In this document: piece after piece, positions 32,668 through 43,700 of the stretch | How the letters are laid out: every line of letters starts with the position of its first letter | How positions within the stretch are numbered: position 1 is the stretch's first letter | Notes under the pieces: generated by a model | What the model was told of the DNA's origin: nothing | Databases searched by the model: none | Seen by the model: only the letters and a program-made list of their open reading frames with translations | Made by a program: the position numbers and the translations under genes | Assembly (NCBI GenBank): GCA_017937845.1 | Contig: JAGBCV010000018.1 | Location: forward strand, 87,503 to 143,756 | DNA from: Clostridia bacterium | GTDB lineage: Bacteria > Bacillota > Clostridia > Oscillospirales > CAG-272 | Direction: 5' to 3' | Length of the DNA stretch: 56,254 nucleotides

Positions 32668-34840
32668 TATGGAAAATAAACTTCATGTAAAAAATCTGAC
32701 GATATCCTTCCGCACCTCCAATGGTAAGGTGCAGGCTGTCCGTGGCATCGACTTTGACCTTGCCAAGGGCGAAACACTCGCCATCGTAGGCGAATCCGGT
32801 TCGGGTAAATCCGTAACCTCCAAAGCGATCCTCGGTATTCTCGCAGGAAACTCCATCGTGGAGGGCGGTGAGATCATCTACGACGGCAAAGACCTTTTGA
32901 AGATCCCCGAGGATGAATTTCATAAGATTCGCGGCGATAAGATCGCTATGATCTTCCAGGACCCGATGTCCAGCCTCAATCCGATCATCAAGATCGGCAA
33001 ACAGCTTACGGAAGCGATGCTTCTCAAGGGCAAGGCAAGACAGAAGGAAAGCCGCGCGACCTTCAATGCGTACCTCAAGGCGCTCAACGAAGCGATGATC
33101 AAGGCGCTTGCCAAGGACGACCCCGCAAAAGCAAAGGCTCTCACCAAAAAATGCAAGGATTTCGATACCTTTGAATATAAGCATCTCGACCTTGAAACGC
33201 CGTATCATAACGCATACCAAGCGGCAAGCGATGCCGTTCCCGAAATCAAGAGCATTCTCTTTGAGATCGAAAAGAACGCCTTCACCGACCCGATGGAACG
33301 CATCAAGCAGGTGAAAAAGCTTGCGCTCGATTCCATCAACGAATGGGTCGTTTTCGGCGCAAAGGCGGGCGCTGTCCGTGTTGCAACGGAAACCATCGTA
33401 AATGATACCAAGCTTGCCAAGAAATATGGCAAATGGGAAACCGTTTCCAAAAACCTTGAGATCATTCTCGGCGTTTTGGAAGAAGCGCTGACCTTCGATA
33501 TGCCCAACTTCTTCTCGATGGGCTATTATCTCACGTTCAGCGGCGAAAAGGAGATCCCGAAGCTCGCGTCCGTTGCAGAGCTGAACGCATATCTCCGCAA
33601 ATATCTTGACGATAACTTCATGCTCTCTTTCATTGCGGATGCTAAGAGCGCGATCGCATATTCCGCAGAGGCTTCCTATAAGGAGATGCTGGAGGCGGTC
33701 ATCTGCCTCAAAAAATACCGCGAGGTATTTGAAGCGGAAAAGCTCGATAAAAAGACCGCTTACGAAGCATATCAGGCGCTTGCCAAGGAGGTCATGGAAA
33801 CTGTTGACCCCCTCAACACCGTCAAGGATACGATGGTCTATACGTTTGGCACAGGTCTGAAGACCGAAGTGGACAAATATTTCGGCGCCATCGTGAAAAA
33901 CGCAAGCGAAACCAAGCGTTATGCCAAGCAGAAGGCGGAATATGACCGCATCGTAGCCAAGGGCAAGACCCCGAACGGTGAAGTCGTTCCCGCATCCATC
34001 ACCGACCTTGAACTCGTTCGCACGAATATCTTGAGCCAGATCGACCGCATGATCGAGCATTTTGAAAATCTCGTAGCGGCGAAGAGCTCCCGTGATTTTG
34101 AAGCGGAGACCATCGCGCTTATCGACTTCCTCAAAGCCAATGCGTCCGGTATCGTGAATAAGGTCACCAAGAGCATGGCAAAGGCGAAAGCCATCAAGCT
34201 CATGAAAGAGGTTGGTATCAGCAACCCGAGAAAGAGATACAATCAGTATCCGTTTGAATTTTCGGGCGGTATGCGTCAGCGTATCGTAATCGCCATCGCG
34301 CTTGCGGCAGACCCCGATATTCTCATCTGCGACGAGCCGACGACCGCGCTCGACGTAACGATCCAGTCCCAGATTCTCGAGCTTATCAATAAGCTCAAAG
34401 CCGAAAGACAGCTTTCGATCATCTTTATCACGCACGACCTTGGCGTTGTTGCGAATATGGCGGATAGAATCGCCGTTATGTATGCAGGTAAGATCGTGGA
34501 ATACGGTACGTCCGAGGATATCTTCTACCGTTCCGCGCATCCGTATACGTGGGCGCTCCTTTCCTCCATGCCTGACCTTGACACCAACGAAAAGCTCGAT
34601 GCGATTCCCGGTACACCGCCGAATATGATCTATCCTCCCGTCGGTGATGCGTTTGCGGCGCGTAACAAATACGCGATGCAGATCGACTTTGAGCGTCAGC
34701 CCCCGATGTTCAAGATTACCGATTCTCACTATGCGGCAACGTGGCTCCTTCATCCCGATGCACCCAAGATCGATCCGCCCAAGACGATCACGGATCGCAT
34801 CGCAAGAATGAAAGAAAGGAGAGTGGAAGAACATGAATAA
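32660..34840 (+). CDS. Oligopeptide ABC transporter ATPase, OppD type, with ~390-residue insertion
   Basis: 726 residues against about 330 for OppD. Walker A GESGSGKS at 44-51 and the Q-loop IFQDPMSSLNP (Gln100) are normal. Then, where about 60 residues usually lead to the signature, there are about 430, mostly charged helical sequence (from about 120 to 510, for example KSRDFEAETIALIDFLKAN in part). The normal chain resumes at MKEVGISNPRKRYNQYPFEFSGGMRQR (signature about 535), Walker B ILICDEPTTALD and H-loop FITHD. The C-terminal module of the family is present (GTPPNMIYPPVGDAFAARNKYAMQ) but all the cysteines that ligate an iron-sulfur cluster in other OppD proteins are missing. ATG at 32669 is an alternative start. 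Confidence 0.93.
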   Translation: MTDMENKLHVKNLTISFRTSNGKVQAVRGIDFDLAKGETLAIVGESGSGKSVTSKAILGILAGNSIVEGGEIIYDGKDLLKIPEDEFHKIRGDKIAMIFQDPMSSLNPIIKIGKQLTEAMLLKGKARQKESRATFNAYLKALNEAMIKALAKDDPAKAKALTKKCKDFDTFEYKHLDLETPYHNAYQAASDAVPEIKSILFEIEKNAFTDPMERIKQVKKLALDSINEWVVFGAKAGAVRVATETIVNDTKLAKKYGKWETVSKNLEIILGVLEEALTFDMPNFFSMGYYLTFSGEKEIPKLASVAELNAYLRKYLDDNFMLSFIADAKSAIAYSAEASYKEMLEAVICLKKYREVFEAEKLDKKTAYEAYQALAKEVMETVDPLNTVKDTMVYTFGTGLKTEVDKYFGAIVKNASETKRYAKQKAEYDRIVAKGKTPNGEVVPASITDLELVRTNILSQIDRMIEHFENLVAAKSSRDFEAETIALIDFLKANASGIVNKVTKSMAKAKAIKLMKEVGISNPRKRYNQYPFEFSGGMRQRIVIAIALAADPDILICDEPTTALDVTIQSQILELINKLKAERQLSIIFITHDLGVVANMADRIAVMYAGKIVEYGTSEDIFYRSAHPYTWALLSSMPDLDTNEKLDAIPGTPPNMIYPPVGDAFAARNKYAMQIDFERQPPMFKITDSHYAATWLLHPDAPKIDPPKTITDRIARMKERRVEEHE

Positions 34841-36023
34841 CAATGCTGAAACGCTTTTGAAGGTAGAACATCTCTGTCAGTACTTCGGCGCAAACCGTGC
34901 CGTTGACGACGTCAGCTTTGAGATCAAAAAAGGCGAGGTCTTCGGGCTCGTAGGCGAATCCGGCTGCGGCAAGACCACGACGGGACGTTCCATCATCAAG
35001 CTTTACGATATCACGTCCGGCAATATCTTCTTCAAGGGTATCCGTATCGGCGCGGGCATTCGCTCCTATCAGGAGGAGATCGAAAACGCGAAGAAGAATT
35101 ACAAGGAAAAATCCGCAAATGCCTCTCCCGAAGAGAGCGCACGCATGAAAAAGGAACTGGACGCTTTGATCGCCGCTCGCAAGGAGGACATCAAAAAGGC
35201 GCGCTTTGACCAGAAAAACTGCGATAAAGAATACGCAAAGAAGCTTGTTGCAGAGGTCAAGGCAAAATATGAAAAGCTCCTTGCAAACGCTACGCCTGAG
35301 GTGAAAAAGGAATACAAGGATGCGCTCCGCAAGGCAAAGAAGGCAAAGCTTGCAACGCAGATCCAGATGATCTTCCAAGACCCCATCGCTTCTCTTGACC
35401 CTCGTATGACAGTTCGTGAGATCATCGCGGAAGGTCTTATCATTCGCGGCGAACGCGACCAGAAGGTCATCGACGAAAAGGTCTATCAGATGCTGGAGCT
35501 TGTCGGTCTTGTGCGCGAACACGCGGGACGTTATCCGCACGAATTTTCTGGCGGTCAGCGTCAGCGTATCGGCGTTGCGCGCGCCATCATCATGAACCCC
35601 GAGCTTATCATCGCGGACGAACCCGTTTCCGCGCTTGACGTTTCGATCCAGGCGCAGGTCATCAACCTGCTCGGCGATCTCCGTCATGACCTCGGACTCA
35701 CGATCCTCTTCATCGCGCACGACCTTTCCGTCGTCAAATACTTCTCTGACCGTATCGGCGTTATGTATTTCGGTAAGATGGTCGAGCTTGCGACCTCGGA
35801 TGAGCTTTTCAAAAATCCGCTCCATCCGTATACCAAGTCCTTGCTTTCCGCGATTCCGCTTCCCGACCCGATCTACGAAAAGAAGAGAAAGAGAATCCAA
35901 TACAATCGTCTTGCTGAACACGATTATTCCGTGGATAAGCCCACGTTCCGTGAGATCACTCCCGGACATTTCGTGGAATGTAACGATGCAGAATATGCAA
36001 AATATGAGAGCATGGTAGAGTAA
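34833..36023 (+). CDS. Oligopeptide ABC transporter ATPase, OppF type, with ~100-residue coiled insertion
   Basis: 396 residues against about 310-330. Walker A GESGCGKT at 41-48 is followed by a Lys/Glu/Ala-rich helical insertion at about 78-175 ([24 protein letters not shown]...[16 protein letters not shown], in part), then Q-loop [11 protein letters not shown] (Gln182), signature EFSGGQRQR, Walker [13 protein letters not shown] and H-loop FIAHD. C-terminal [16 protein letters not shown] is the OppF family tail. The insertion is between Walker A and the Q-loop, a different position from that in the OppD-type partner. Its ATG overlaps the previous stop by eight bases; AAAGGAG lies 12 bases upstream. 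Confidence 0.94.
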   Translation: MNNNAETLLKVEHLCQYFGANRAVDDVSFEIKKGEVFGLVGESGCGKTTTGRSIIKLYDITSGNIFFKGIRIGAGIRSYQEEIENAKKNYKEKSANASPEESARMKKELDALIAARKEDIKKARFDQKNCDKEYAKKLVAEVKAKYEKLLANATPEVKKEYKDALRKAKKAKLATQIQMIFQDPIASLDPRMTVREIIAEGLIIRGERDQKVIDEKVYQMLELVGLVREHAGRYPHEFSGGQRQRIGVARAIIMNPELIIADEPVSALDVSIQAQVINLLGDLRHDLGLTILFIAHDLSVVKYFSDRIGVMYFGKMVELATSDELFKNPLHPYTKSLLSAIPLPDPIYEKKRKRIQYNRLAEHDYSVDKPTFREITPGHFVECNDAEYAKYESMVE

Positions 36024-36040
36024 GCGCAGGTAAGAGCCAT

Positions 36041-36445
36041 ATGAAAGAAAACAAAAATCGATGGGCGTATATCACCTATATCGCAGTAGGCGTGATGGTT
36101 TTCTTCATCAGCGCCGCGATATGGCAGCTTTTCACGGAAACCGAACCGCTTAAGATCGTCAAGATCTTGTCGGATGCCTTCACCTTGCCGGGTGTGCTTT
36201 TTATCGGTATCGCGGTGATGGGTTGGATCTCCTCCAAGGGTACGTTTGACATCTTTGGCTATTCTGTGCGCGGACTTTTTGACCTTTGGAAAAAGGAATC
36301 GTATTATAAAACGGAAAGCTTTTACGATTACCGTGTGAAAAAGGATGAAAAACGCAAGCCGTTTAATTTGCCGATGCTTTTGGTCGGATGCGGATTTTTG
36401 CTGATAGGCGCATTGCTGACCGTCGCTTTTCTGCTGATGGAATAA
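36041..36445 (+). CDS. Two-helix membrane protein, DUF3899-like
   Basis: 134 residues. Two N-terminal helices (YITYIAVGVMVFFISAAIWQLF at about 9-30, LPGVLFIGIAVMGWISSKG at about 48-66), then DIFGYSVRGLFDLWKKESYYK and a C-terminal helix (MLLVGCGFLLIGALLTVAFLLME). The G.FDIF.YS.R sequence after helix 2 and the overall plan match the DUF3899 family of unknown function. It starts 17 bases after the OppF-type gene with AGGTAAG upstream and is probably the last gene of the transporter operon. It may be an accessory part of the transporter; that is only inferred from position. Confidence 0.75.
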   Translation: MKENKNRWAYITYIAVGVMVFFISAAIWQLFTETEPLKIVKILSDAFTLPGVLFIGIAVMGWISSKGTFDIFGYSVRGLFDLWKKESYYKTESFYDYRVKKDEKRKPFNLPMLLVGCGFLLIGALLTVAFLLME

Positions 36446-36474
36446 AAGTGTGGATTTCCATTGAAAACCAAAAA

Positions 36475-36500
36475 ATATCAAAAAGTATACATTTTGATAT
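36475..36500. repeat. 26-nt palindrome, left copy
   Basis: Starts ATATCAAAAAGTATAC and continues with the complement, with one mismatched pair. Shares the ATCAAAA-N-GTATAC-N-TTTTGAT core with the copy at 36632. It lies 80 bases upstream of the promoter at 36555 and may be an operator. Confidence 0.75.
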
Positions 36501-36554
36501 TTGAGGAAGTCAATTCTTGAAAAGGAAAAATACTTGATATTTTCCGAAAAAGCC

Positions 36555-36583
36555 TTGACATTTTGCGGCAAACGTGTTAATAT
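36555..36583 (+). promoter_or_regulatory. Promoter of a candidate small RNA
   Basis: Perfect TTGACA, 17 bases, TAATAT, with no start codon and ribosome site before the terminator at 36674. Confidence 0.75.
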
Positions 36584-36631
36584 AACACCCGAGGACGTAT
36601 TTTTTCAGTCCTTTCAAAAATCAAAATATCA

Positions 36632-36657
36632 CTATCAAAAGGTATACCTTTTGATAG
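36632..36657. repeat. 26-nt perfect palindrome, right copy
   Basis: Begins CTATCAAAAGGTATACC and is fully self-complementary. Related to the copy at 36475; the centres are 157 bases apart, close to 15 turns of the DNA helix. It falls inside the predicted small RNA, so it could be both an RNA hairpin and a protein-binding site. Confidence 0.8.
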
Positions 36658-36673
36658 TTGAGTAGCTTATGAG

Positions 36674-36710
36674 AGCATCCGAAGTCGAAACACTTCGGAT
36701 GCTTTTTCTA
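36674..36710 (+). terminator. Terminator of the candidate small RNA
   Basis: Eleven-bp perfect stem AGCATCCGAAG/CTTCGGATGCT with an eight-base loop, then TTTTTCT. Confidence 0.88.
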
Positions 36711-36748
36711 TGGCTCGAATTTTAAGAATATCTTAAAGCGATCAGATA

Positions 36749-36777
36749 TTGTCAAATTTGCTGTTCTGTGCTATACT
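36749..36777 (+). promoter_or_regulatory. Promoter of the YwaF-like gene
   Basis: TTGTCA, 17 bases, TATACT, about 37 bases before the ATG. Confidence 0.75.
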
Positions 36778-36813
36778 GATTTCGTTATCAAAAAAGCAAA
36801 AGGAAGTGGATTT

Positions 36814-37641
36814 ATGATTGGCGATTGGATTGAAAGCCTGATGGCGGCGACGGCATGGGAAATGACGAAGCCTACGGCATACGGTCCGTTTCATTTGACG
36901 TTCACGTTCGTCGGCATTTTTCTTTGTTTTATCATTGCGCGAAAGCTCAGAAACATCAGCGAGCGCGGAAATAAGATCGTGCTATTTTCCGTCGGGATGT
37001 TTTTGGCGGTGACGGAAGTCTATAAACAGCTTTTTCATACGTTCTATCTCAGAGAGCATACATATAATTTCGGAATCTTTCCGTTTCAGCTTTGCAGCGT
37101 GCCGATGTATCTTTGCTTGATCGCGCCGTTTTTGAAGGACGGACGGGTCAAAAACGGCATGTATTATTTCATGACGACCTATAATCTTCTCGGCGGTATG
37201 ATGGCGTTTATCGAGCCTTCCGGCATCGTGCATGAGTATTGGACGTTGACGCTGCATGCGTTTTTGTGGCATATGATGCTCGTTTTTATCGGCATATATC
37301 TCATTCTTTCGGGACGCTTCGCCAAAACCAAAGAGGATTATCTTTCGGCAACGGTCACGTTTCTCGTGCTTGCCGCGATCGCGTTCTGCATCAATCTGAT
37401 ATTTTGGGAAGCCTCCAATGGAGGAATCAATATGTTCTTTGTCGGACCGCGCAATTCTTCCTTGCTCGTTTTCAAAACGATTTCCAAGGAGTTTGGTTGG
37501 TATGTCAGCACGCTTTTGTATATTCCGACGGTCTGTTTGGGCGCGTTTATCGTGTTTCTTCCATCTTATTATTATGCAAAACGAAAATCCGAGGAGCAGA
37601 TTTCGTTGCCCAAGAAAGCACAGCTCCATAAAATTTCATAA
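36814..37641 (+). CDS. YwaF/TMEM164-like integral membrane protein
   Basis: 275 residues with six or seven membrane helices. The FGIFPFQLCSVPMYLCLIAPFLKDGR segment is like the family's 'LPLHLCSI..' signature, and the pattern of WTLTLHAFLWHMMLVFIGIYLILSGR, a pair of His residues in helices, fits. Function unknown; homologous TMEM164 in animals is an acyltransferase on lipids, so a membrane-lipid role is possible but unproven. AAGGAAG precedes the ATG and the gene has its own promoter and terminator, so it is a single-gene unit. Confidence 0.7.
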   Translation: MIGDWIESLMAATAWEMTKPTAYGPFHLTFTFVGIFLCFIIARKLRNISERGNKIVLFSVGMFLAVTEVYKQLFHTFYLREHTYNFGIFPFQLCSVPMYLCLIAPFLKDGRVKNGMYYFMTTYNLLGGMMAFIEPSGIVHEYWTLTLHAFLWHMMLVFIGIYLILSGRFAKTKEDYLSATVTFLVLAAIAFCINLIFWEASNGGINMFFVGPRNSSLLVFKTISKEFGWYVSTLLYIPTVCLGAFIVFLPSYYYAKRKSEEQISLPKKAQLHKIS

Positions 37642-37650
37642 TTTTTTGAG

Positions 37651-37680
37651 GGAGTGGCAAATTTGCCGCTCCTTTTTTGG
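37651..37680 (+). terminator. Terminator of the YwaF-like gene
   Basis: GGAGTGGCAAATTTGCCGCTCC followed by six T's: a compact self-complementary stem just after the stop codon. Confidence 0.8.
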
Positions 37681-37731
37681 CAATACTATCTCCAAAACCC
37701 GAAAAATGGAATCGGTTTATTTGGAGAACTC

Positions 37732-40700
37732 ATGATGTCACAAGAAAAAGAACCCAAAACGGAAATGCCGAACAGATTGCATATCATGCGGCGAAAAGCT
37801 GTATATATCGTCCGCGATTTTTCCCTGAAACTCAAAAAGGATAAAAGCGAGCTTGCTTTGGCGCATACGGAAGCCCTGCTTGCAAGCGTCCGCGAGGCAA
37901 AAAAGAAGCTGAAGATTCGGGAAAGCGTTCCCATCTCGGGCGATGGCGTGCCTTATCTGTTTCGTATGTCACAAATGCTTCTGTCCGCGTGCAAAGAGCC
38001 GCTGACGGAAAAAACGATAGGGGAAGCGCTTCGCAGTGCTGAGGGAAAGCACCGTTTTTATGATGCGGAGCTTTCGCTTTTGCCGTCGTTTTTGTCGCTT
38101 GCCGCCGCCGAGCTTTATGCAAGAGAGGGTAGCGCCCGTGCTTTGGAGGCGATCTTATCGATTTCCCGTGTGGATTTTGTTCCGCTCTTTTTTGCCTTTT
38201 CTGAGGTGGAGCGCATTTTGTTGCGGGAGGAGGTCGGCGTATATCGCGTATCGGATGCGGCGACCAAGCGCTTATACCATGCGCGGGTCGAGTGCCTTGC
38301 CAAGAAAAAGGGGCAGGATGTTCTCGCGTGCGCGGAGGATATCCTTCAGACTGTCAATCGTAAGCGAACGCATATCGGAGATGTTCTGCGCGCCGAGCGG
38401 GGCATATTTCCCAAGGTGTATGCGTATGCTTTGTTTTCGGTCTGCCTTCTTTTGCTCGTGTCGATTGCCGTCATAAATGGCGCAGGCGTTTGGAATCTGT
38501 TGCTGTTGCCCTTTGTTTCGCTTTCCCTGTATGGCTTTGCAAAGGCTCTCATCGAGCCGTATTTTTCCGCCCGAGGTGAGCGGATCCTGCCGAAGATCGC
38601 AGAGGGCGAGATGCTTGAAAAAACCAAGGTGCTCGTCTGCATTGCGACCTTTCTTTTCGGAGAGGAGCGGGATGGCAAGATCTTTGATAAGCTCGAGGAT
38701 TTTTACCTCACGAATCACGAGCGCGAAGAAAATATCCTGTTCGCCGTGGTGGGGGATCTTCCGCAGAGCGAAAAGCGCACGACGGACAGGGATGCTTCCA
38801 TTTTATCATATGCGGAAAAACGGATCACGGCGCTTTCCGCGAAATACGGCGCGCATTTCGCCCTGTTTGTTCGGGGCAGACGGCTTTCCGCAAGCGAAAA
38901 CGCCTATATCGGCTGGGAACGCAAGCGCGGAAGCGTTTTGGAGCTTTGCCGTTTTCTGCGCGGAAAAAAGACGAGCTTTCTCCTTGCGCTGTGTGAGAGA
39001 GAACGGCTTTCCGATATTCAATATCTCATCACGCTCGACGCTGATACCAACCTCTATGCAGGCGCAGTGCGCGACCTTGTCGGCGCGATGCTTCACCCCG
39101 AGAACCGACCGACCCTTGACCCCCAAACGCATACCGTCATCAAGGGGCATGGCATCATACAGCCGAAAATGTCGACGACGCTGATGTCCGCGACGGAAAC
39201 GGCATTTGCGGATGTGACGGGCGGTGCAGGCGGTATCGATATGTACGCTTCGGCAAGCTCCGATCTTTATCAAAGCCTCTTTGACGAGGGCATCTATTGC
39301 GGTAAGGGCATTTTGGACGTAGACGTCTTTCTCGCGGTCTGCGATGGCTTTTTCCCCAAGGAAAGAATTTTGAGCCATGACCTTGCCGAGGGCTGTCTGC
39401 TTCGTGCAGGTCTTGCGACCGATATCGTGCTTTCGGATGGCACGCCGAGAAACGCGATCTCATATTATATCCGCGAGCATCGCTGGGTGCGCGGCGATCT
39501 GCAAATTTTGCCCTATCTGTTGCGTACCGTTTCAAACGAAGAGGGTGATGCGATACCGAACCCCATGTCGGGCCTCTCTAAATATAAGATAATAGATAAT
39601 CTTTTGCGCGCCATGACACCGCTTTTTTCCCTCGTCGCGCTCTTTTTGGGCGGACTTCTCGGCGGTCAAGCGATGCTTTGGACGCTTCTTGCCGTCTTTT
39701 CGCCCGTTTTGCTTTCTCTTGCTCGTGCGGCGTACGGCGTGCGGCATCATGGCGTGAGTGTGCTTATGCGTGCCTTGGCGGGCGCGTTTTTTCGGACGAT
39801 CGCCCTTGCATATGAAGCGTTTTTGTTTGCCGATGCAGGGCTTCGCACGCTTTATCGATGCTTCGTCAGCCGAAGAAATTTCTTGAACTGGACGACCGCC
39901 GCGGAGGGGGAACGCGCAAAAAGGGGCTATCTCGACGATTATATTTTGCGTTTTTCGCCGTCGATGATGCTCGGACTTTTGTTTTTCTGCATTCCCGGTG
40001 CTCTGACGAAGCTTCTCGGCACGGTCTGGATGCTGACGCCATTTGTGTTTTGGGGATTATCCAAGCGCTATACGCCGTCCCGTAAGCTTTGCGCGCGCGA
40101 CAAGGATACGATTTCCCGATATACGCACGATGCGTGGCTTTTCTTCCGTGACCACGTTACGGAGCATACACACGGACTTCCGCCAGATAACGTCCAATTT
40201 TCTCCGATCTACGCCGTGGCAAACCGTACGTCACCGACCAATATCGGGCTGTATCTGTTGTCGTTGCTTGCGGCGCGGGATCTCGGATATATCGATAGTG
40301 CAGAGCTGTATCAAAGAAGCCTTGCGACCGCGAAAACCGTCAAAAATCTTTTCAAATGGAACGGTCATCTCTATAATTGGTATGCGACGGATACGCTCGG
40401 CGTGCTGGGCGATGCCTTTGTTTCCACGGTCGATAGCGGCAATTTTGTCACCGCACTGATTGCCTTTTGCGAGGGCGCAAAGGAATATGCAGGAGAGGAA
40501 ACGGGGCTTCTTGACGTGATCGCAATGTTAGAATGTGTCGTTTCGGAAACGGATTTTTCCGCCCTGTACGATACCTCTCGTGCGTTTTTTTACGTCGGAT
40601 ATCATGTGAAAAACGGAGCGTATAGCCGTTCGCACTACGATACCTTCATGAGCGAGGCAAGACTCACCTCGTATTACGCCGCCGCGACGAGAACCGTTTC

Positions 40701-43700
40701 GCGTTCGCATTATTTTCAGCCGTCGCGCCGTGTCATCGGCGGATTCGGGAGGCGTGGGATCGCTTCATGGAGCGGAACGGCGTTTGAATATTTTATGCCG
40801 TCGCTACTTTTGCCGACGGTGAAGCGCTCCGCGACTGATTTTGCGCTTTCCTATGCGTATCGGGCGCAACGCAAGCACGCGGCGCAAAAAACGGTCCTCG
40901 GCAAAAAGCACCGTGTGTTCGGTGTTTCCGAAAGCGCGTATTTCGCTTTTGACGGCGATATGCGGTATCAGTACCGTGCGTTCGGTACGGAATCGCTTGC
41001 GCTCGACCCAATGGCGCGTACCGAACAGGTCATTTCGCCCTATTCCTCGTTTTTGATGCTGGAAGCCGACCCCGAGCGCATGGTCGAAAATCTGGCAGAG
41101 CTGGAAATGCTTGGCATGTATGGGAAATACGGCTTTTTTGAGGCGCTTGATCTTGCGCCCTCCCGCGTCGGAGAGGGGTATGCGCGGATCCAAAGCTTTA
41201 TGGCGCATCATATCGGCATGAGCATCGTTTCCGCGGTGAATCTTTTGCATGACGGTGTTTTCCGAAAGCGTTTTTTGCGCGCTCCCGCCATGCGTGCGTC
41301 TGCCGAACTGCTTTCGGAAAAGATGCCGACGGTGCTTTTGCCGTATACCATCAAAAAGCGCATCCAAAAGGAAGATACGCCCATTCGATACGAGCCGACC
41401 AAGGAAACGCAGGCGCCGAAGTACGCCTACACGCTCTTGCACCCCGATATGGCGATGGTAACGAACCATAAGACCAAGATTTTTGCCTCGTCGAGCGGAC
41501 ATATCGCCGTGGAAAACGGCGAAAGCGTGATCGTCCGTTCGGCGTATGACCTGTATTCGCTTGGGGATGGGCTCAGAATATACGTCAGCATCGATGGAAC
41601 GGTATTTCCGACCGTACCGCTCATGAGGGAAGCGGAGGGCTTTTCTTCGCAGTTTTCCTTTACACCGCGCGCGGATGTGATAGCGTATCATTCGAGCCAC
41701 ACGAATGGAAAACGCGCCTATGATATCACGCTCACGCTTTCGGTCCTGCCCGACCGTGAGCTTTGCGAAATGACCTGCGATATCCGCGGCGGGCTTCATA
41801 CGGCGCACGCGCTCTTGTGCTTTGCGCCCGTCATGATGAGAAAACGAGAGGATAGAAAACCGCTTTTGTCAAGCGAATATCACGCCGACGAGGGCGCGTT
41901 GCTGTTTTCTCTGCGTTCTCAAAACGGCAAGCCCTTTGCGGATATGCTGGGTGTCAAGGCGTTTCCCGCGCCGAGTGAGCATTTTTTTGAAACGGAAAAA
42001 GGCGATGTCCTGCGCCCCTGCGAAACGGAAAGCGATTACCGCACCCTTGCCGAAAGAGAAGCCTTCTCCGACTCACAGGGCGAGCCGATGTTTCCCGTCT
42101 GTGTGATGAAAAGCGCGGATATTGGAGCAAAACACGGAAAAATTACGTTTCTTGTCGGCATGGCGAGCGATGCGGACGACCTTTTGTACGAGCTTTCGGG
42201 AGGAAAACGCGACAGCCGAAGAACGCGCCGAATGAAAACGGGAGACCTGTTATCTCTCCAGTATCGTGCGGCGGGGCTTTCCCGTTCGGTGGCTTCCTTG
42301 GAGCATTTCGTTTTGCGCTCTTTTTCGTTCGGACAGATTCGTCCGCATACGGAAAATTTCAAAACGATAGATAAGAAAGCGCTTTTGCGGTATTCGATTT
42401 CGGGAGAAAATCCCATCGTGCTTGCCAAGGGTTTTTCGTCGCATACGGAAACGCATTTGCGCTTACGGGAGCTGATCGGACTTTTCAAGTATATGTGTAT
42501 CCGCGGTGTGCGCTATGATTTCGTCATCTTGTATCAAGAAACGGACGAAAAAAATCAAACGGAACGCGAAAGGGTCATGCGCTATATTCGGCGTTCGGGA
42601 TGTGAAGATTTCGTATCCTTTTCGTGCGGTATCTTTCTTGTCGATGAAGCGACGCTGACGCAGGAGGAAAAATTTTCGTATGAGATCTCTGCCGATGCGC
42701 TTTTTGACCTTTCCTATCCGCCGGAGGAAGCGTCCTTTGAAAATGCGCGCGCCGTTCCTATATCTGCCGAGGTGGAAGCGTTACTCAAAAAGGAGATCGA
42801 AACGCGCCCCATGCCAGCGCAAAAGCCCGCGCCTCCTCCAAGCGAAGACGGATATCTCTTGGAAAAACCGCATGACGAAAAGCCTTTCGTTCATGTGTTG
42901 GCATCTAAGTATTTTGGCGCGGTCCTATCGGAAAATTCGCTCGGCATGACTTTTTCGCGTGATGCGGTGCTTGGCAAGCTGACTCCGCACAGGGCAGACG
43001 GCATGACGGAGGACGACGGTGAGCGTGTCCTTTTGCGTTTGTATGAAAAATTCGGCGCGAAGCAATACCGCGATTTTGATCTTTGTGCGGTGTCTGCCTT
43101 TGTGTCGTGCCGTTTTGATTCCGCGGTCTATTACGGCAAGGTCGGAGAAATTTCCTTTGCGGTCAAGGTTGCGTGTCCCGCAAGACATGACGTTAAGGTC
43201 GTGGAGATCTCCTTGGAAAGTCGGGCAAAGGTGCGCTTGGCGCTGATTTTTGCCGTCAAGCCCGCGCTTGGTGAGCGTACCGCCTCCGAGCGTTTCTATC
43301 GCTTTCATAAGGATTCCTTGGGCTTTCGCGTGCTTCGTCTGTCCGATGGCGATATGAGGCAGGGAATGCTTGCCGTTTTTTCTCCCGATATGACCGCCTC
43401 GTATACGGAAACGGCGGCGCTCCGTTCCGACGGTGCCGTTTTTCGCGGGGAATCGGATGCCGTGATTTTGCTCTCACGCATGGAGCTTTGCGGAAAGAAG
43501 ACCGTGAGGTTTTATCTTGCCGCCGCTTTTTCCGAAGCGCATTACCGCTCGATTTTCTCAAAATGCAAGGATATCACCGCGGCACAGCCGAGCGACGAGA
43601 TGCAGCGCATTGATCAAACGCTTTATACGAGGATCTACGAAAGGAGCGGATTTTACCGCGTAAGCGATGCGTATGACACAGGAGCTTTGCTTGGAGATGC

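Larger units (their letters stand above)
36589..36710 (+). ncRNA. Candidate small RNA of about 120 nt
   Basis: Bounded by a good promoter (36555) and an intrinsic terminator (36674-36710) with no convincing reading frame; the only ATG (36669) opens an 18-codon frame without a ribosome site that runs through the terminator. Inside are a GGAC/GTCC hairpin at 36593-36611 and the second 26-nt palindrome at 36632-36657, so the whole RNA would be a chain of three hairpins. I recognise no known RNA family. Confidence 0.5.

Noticed and set aside
32645..34843. Very long open frame antisense to the OppD-type ATPase gene
   Set aside because: The sense frame holds all ABC motifs; the antisense frame has none and is a bias shadow.
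36669..36725. 18-codon frame at the end of the candidate small RNA
   Set aside because: No ribosome site, and the frame runs through the terminator stem.
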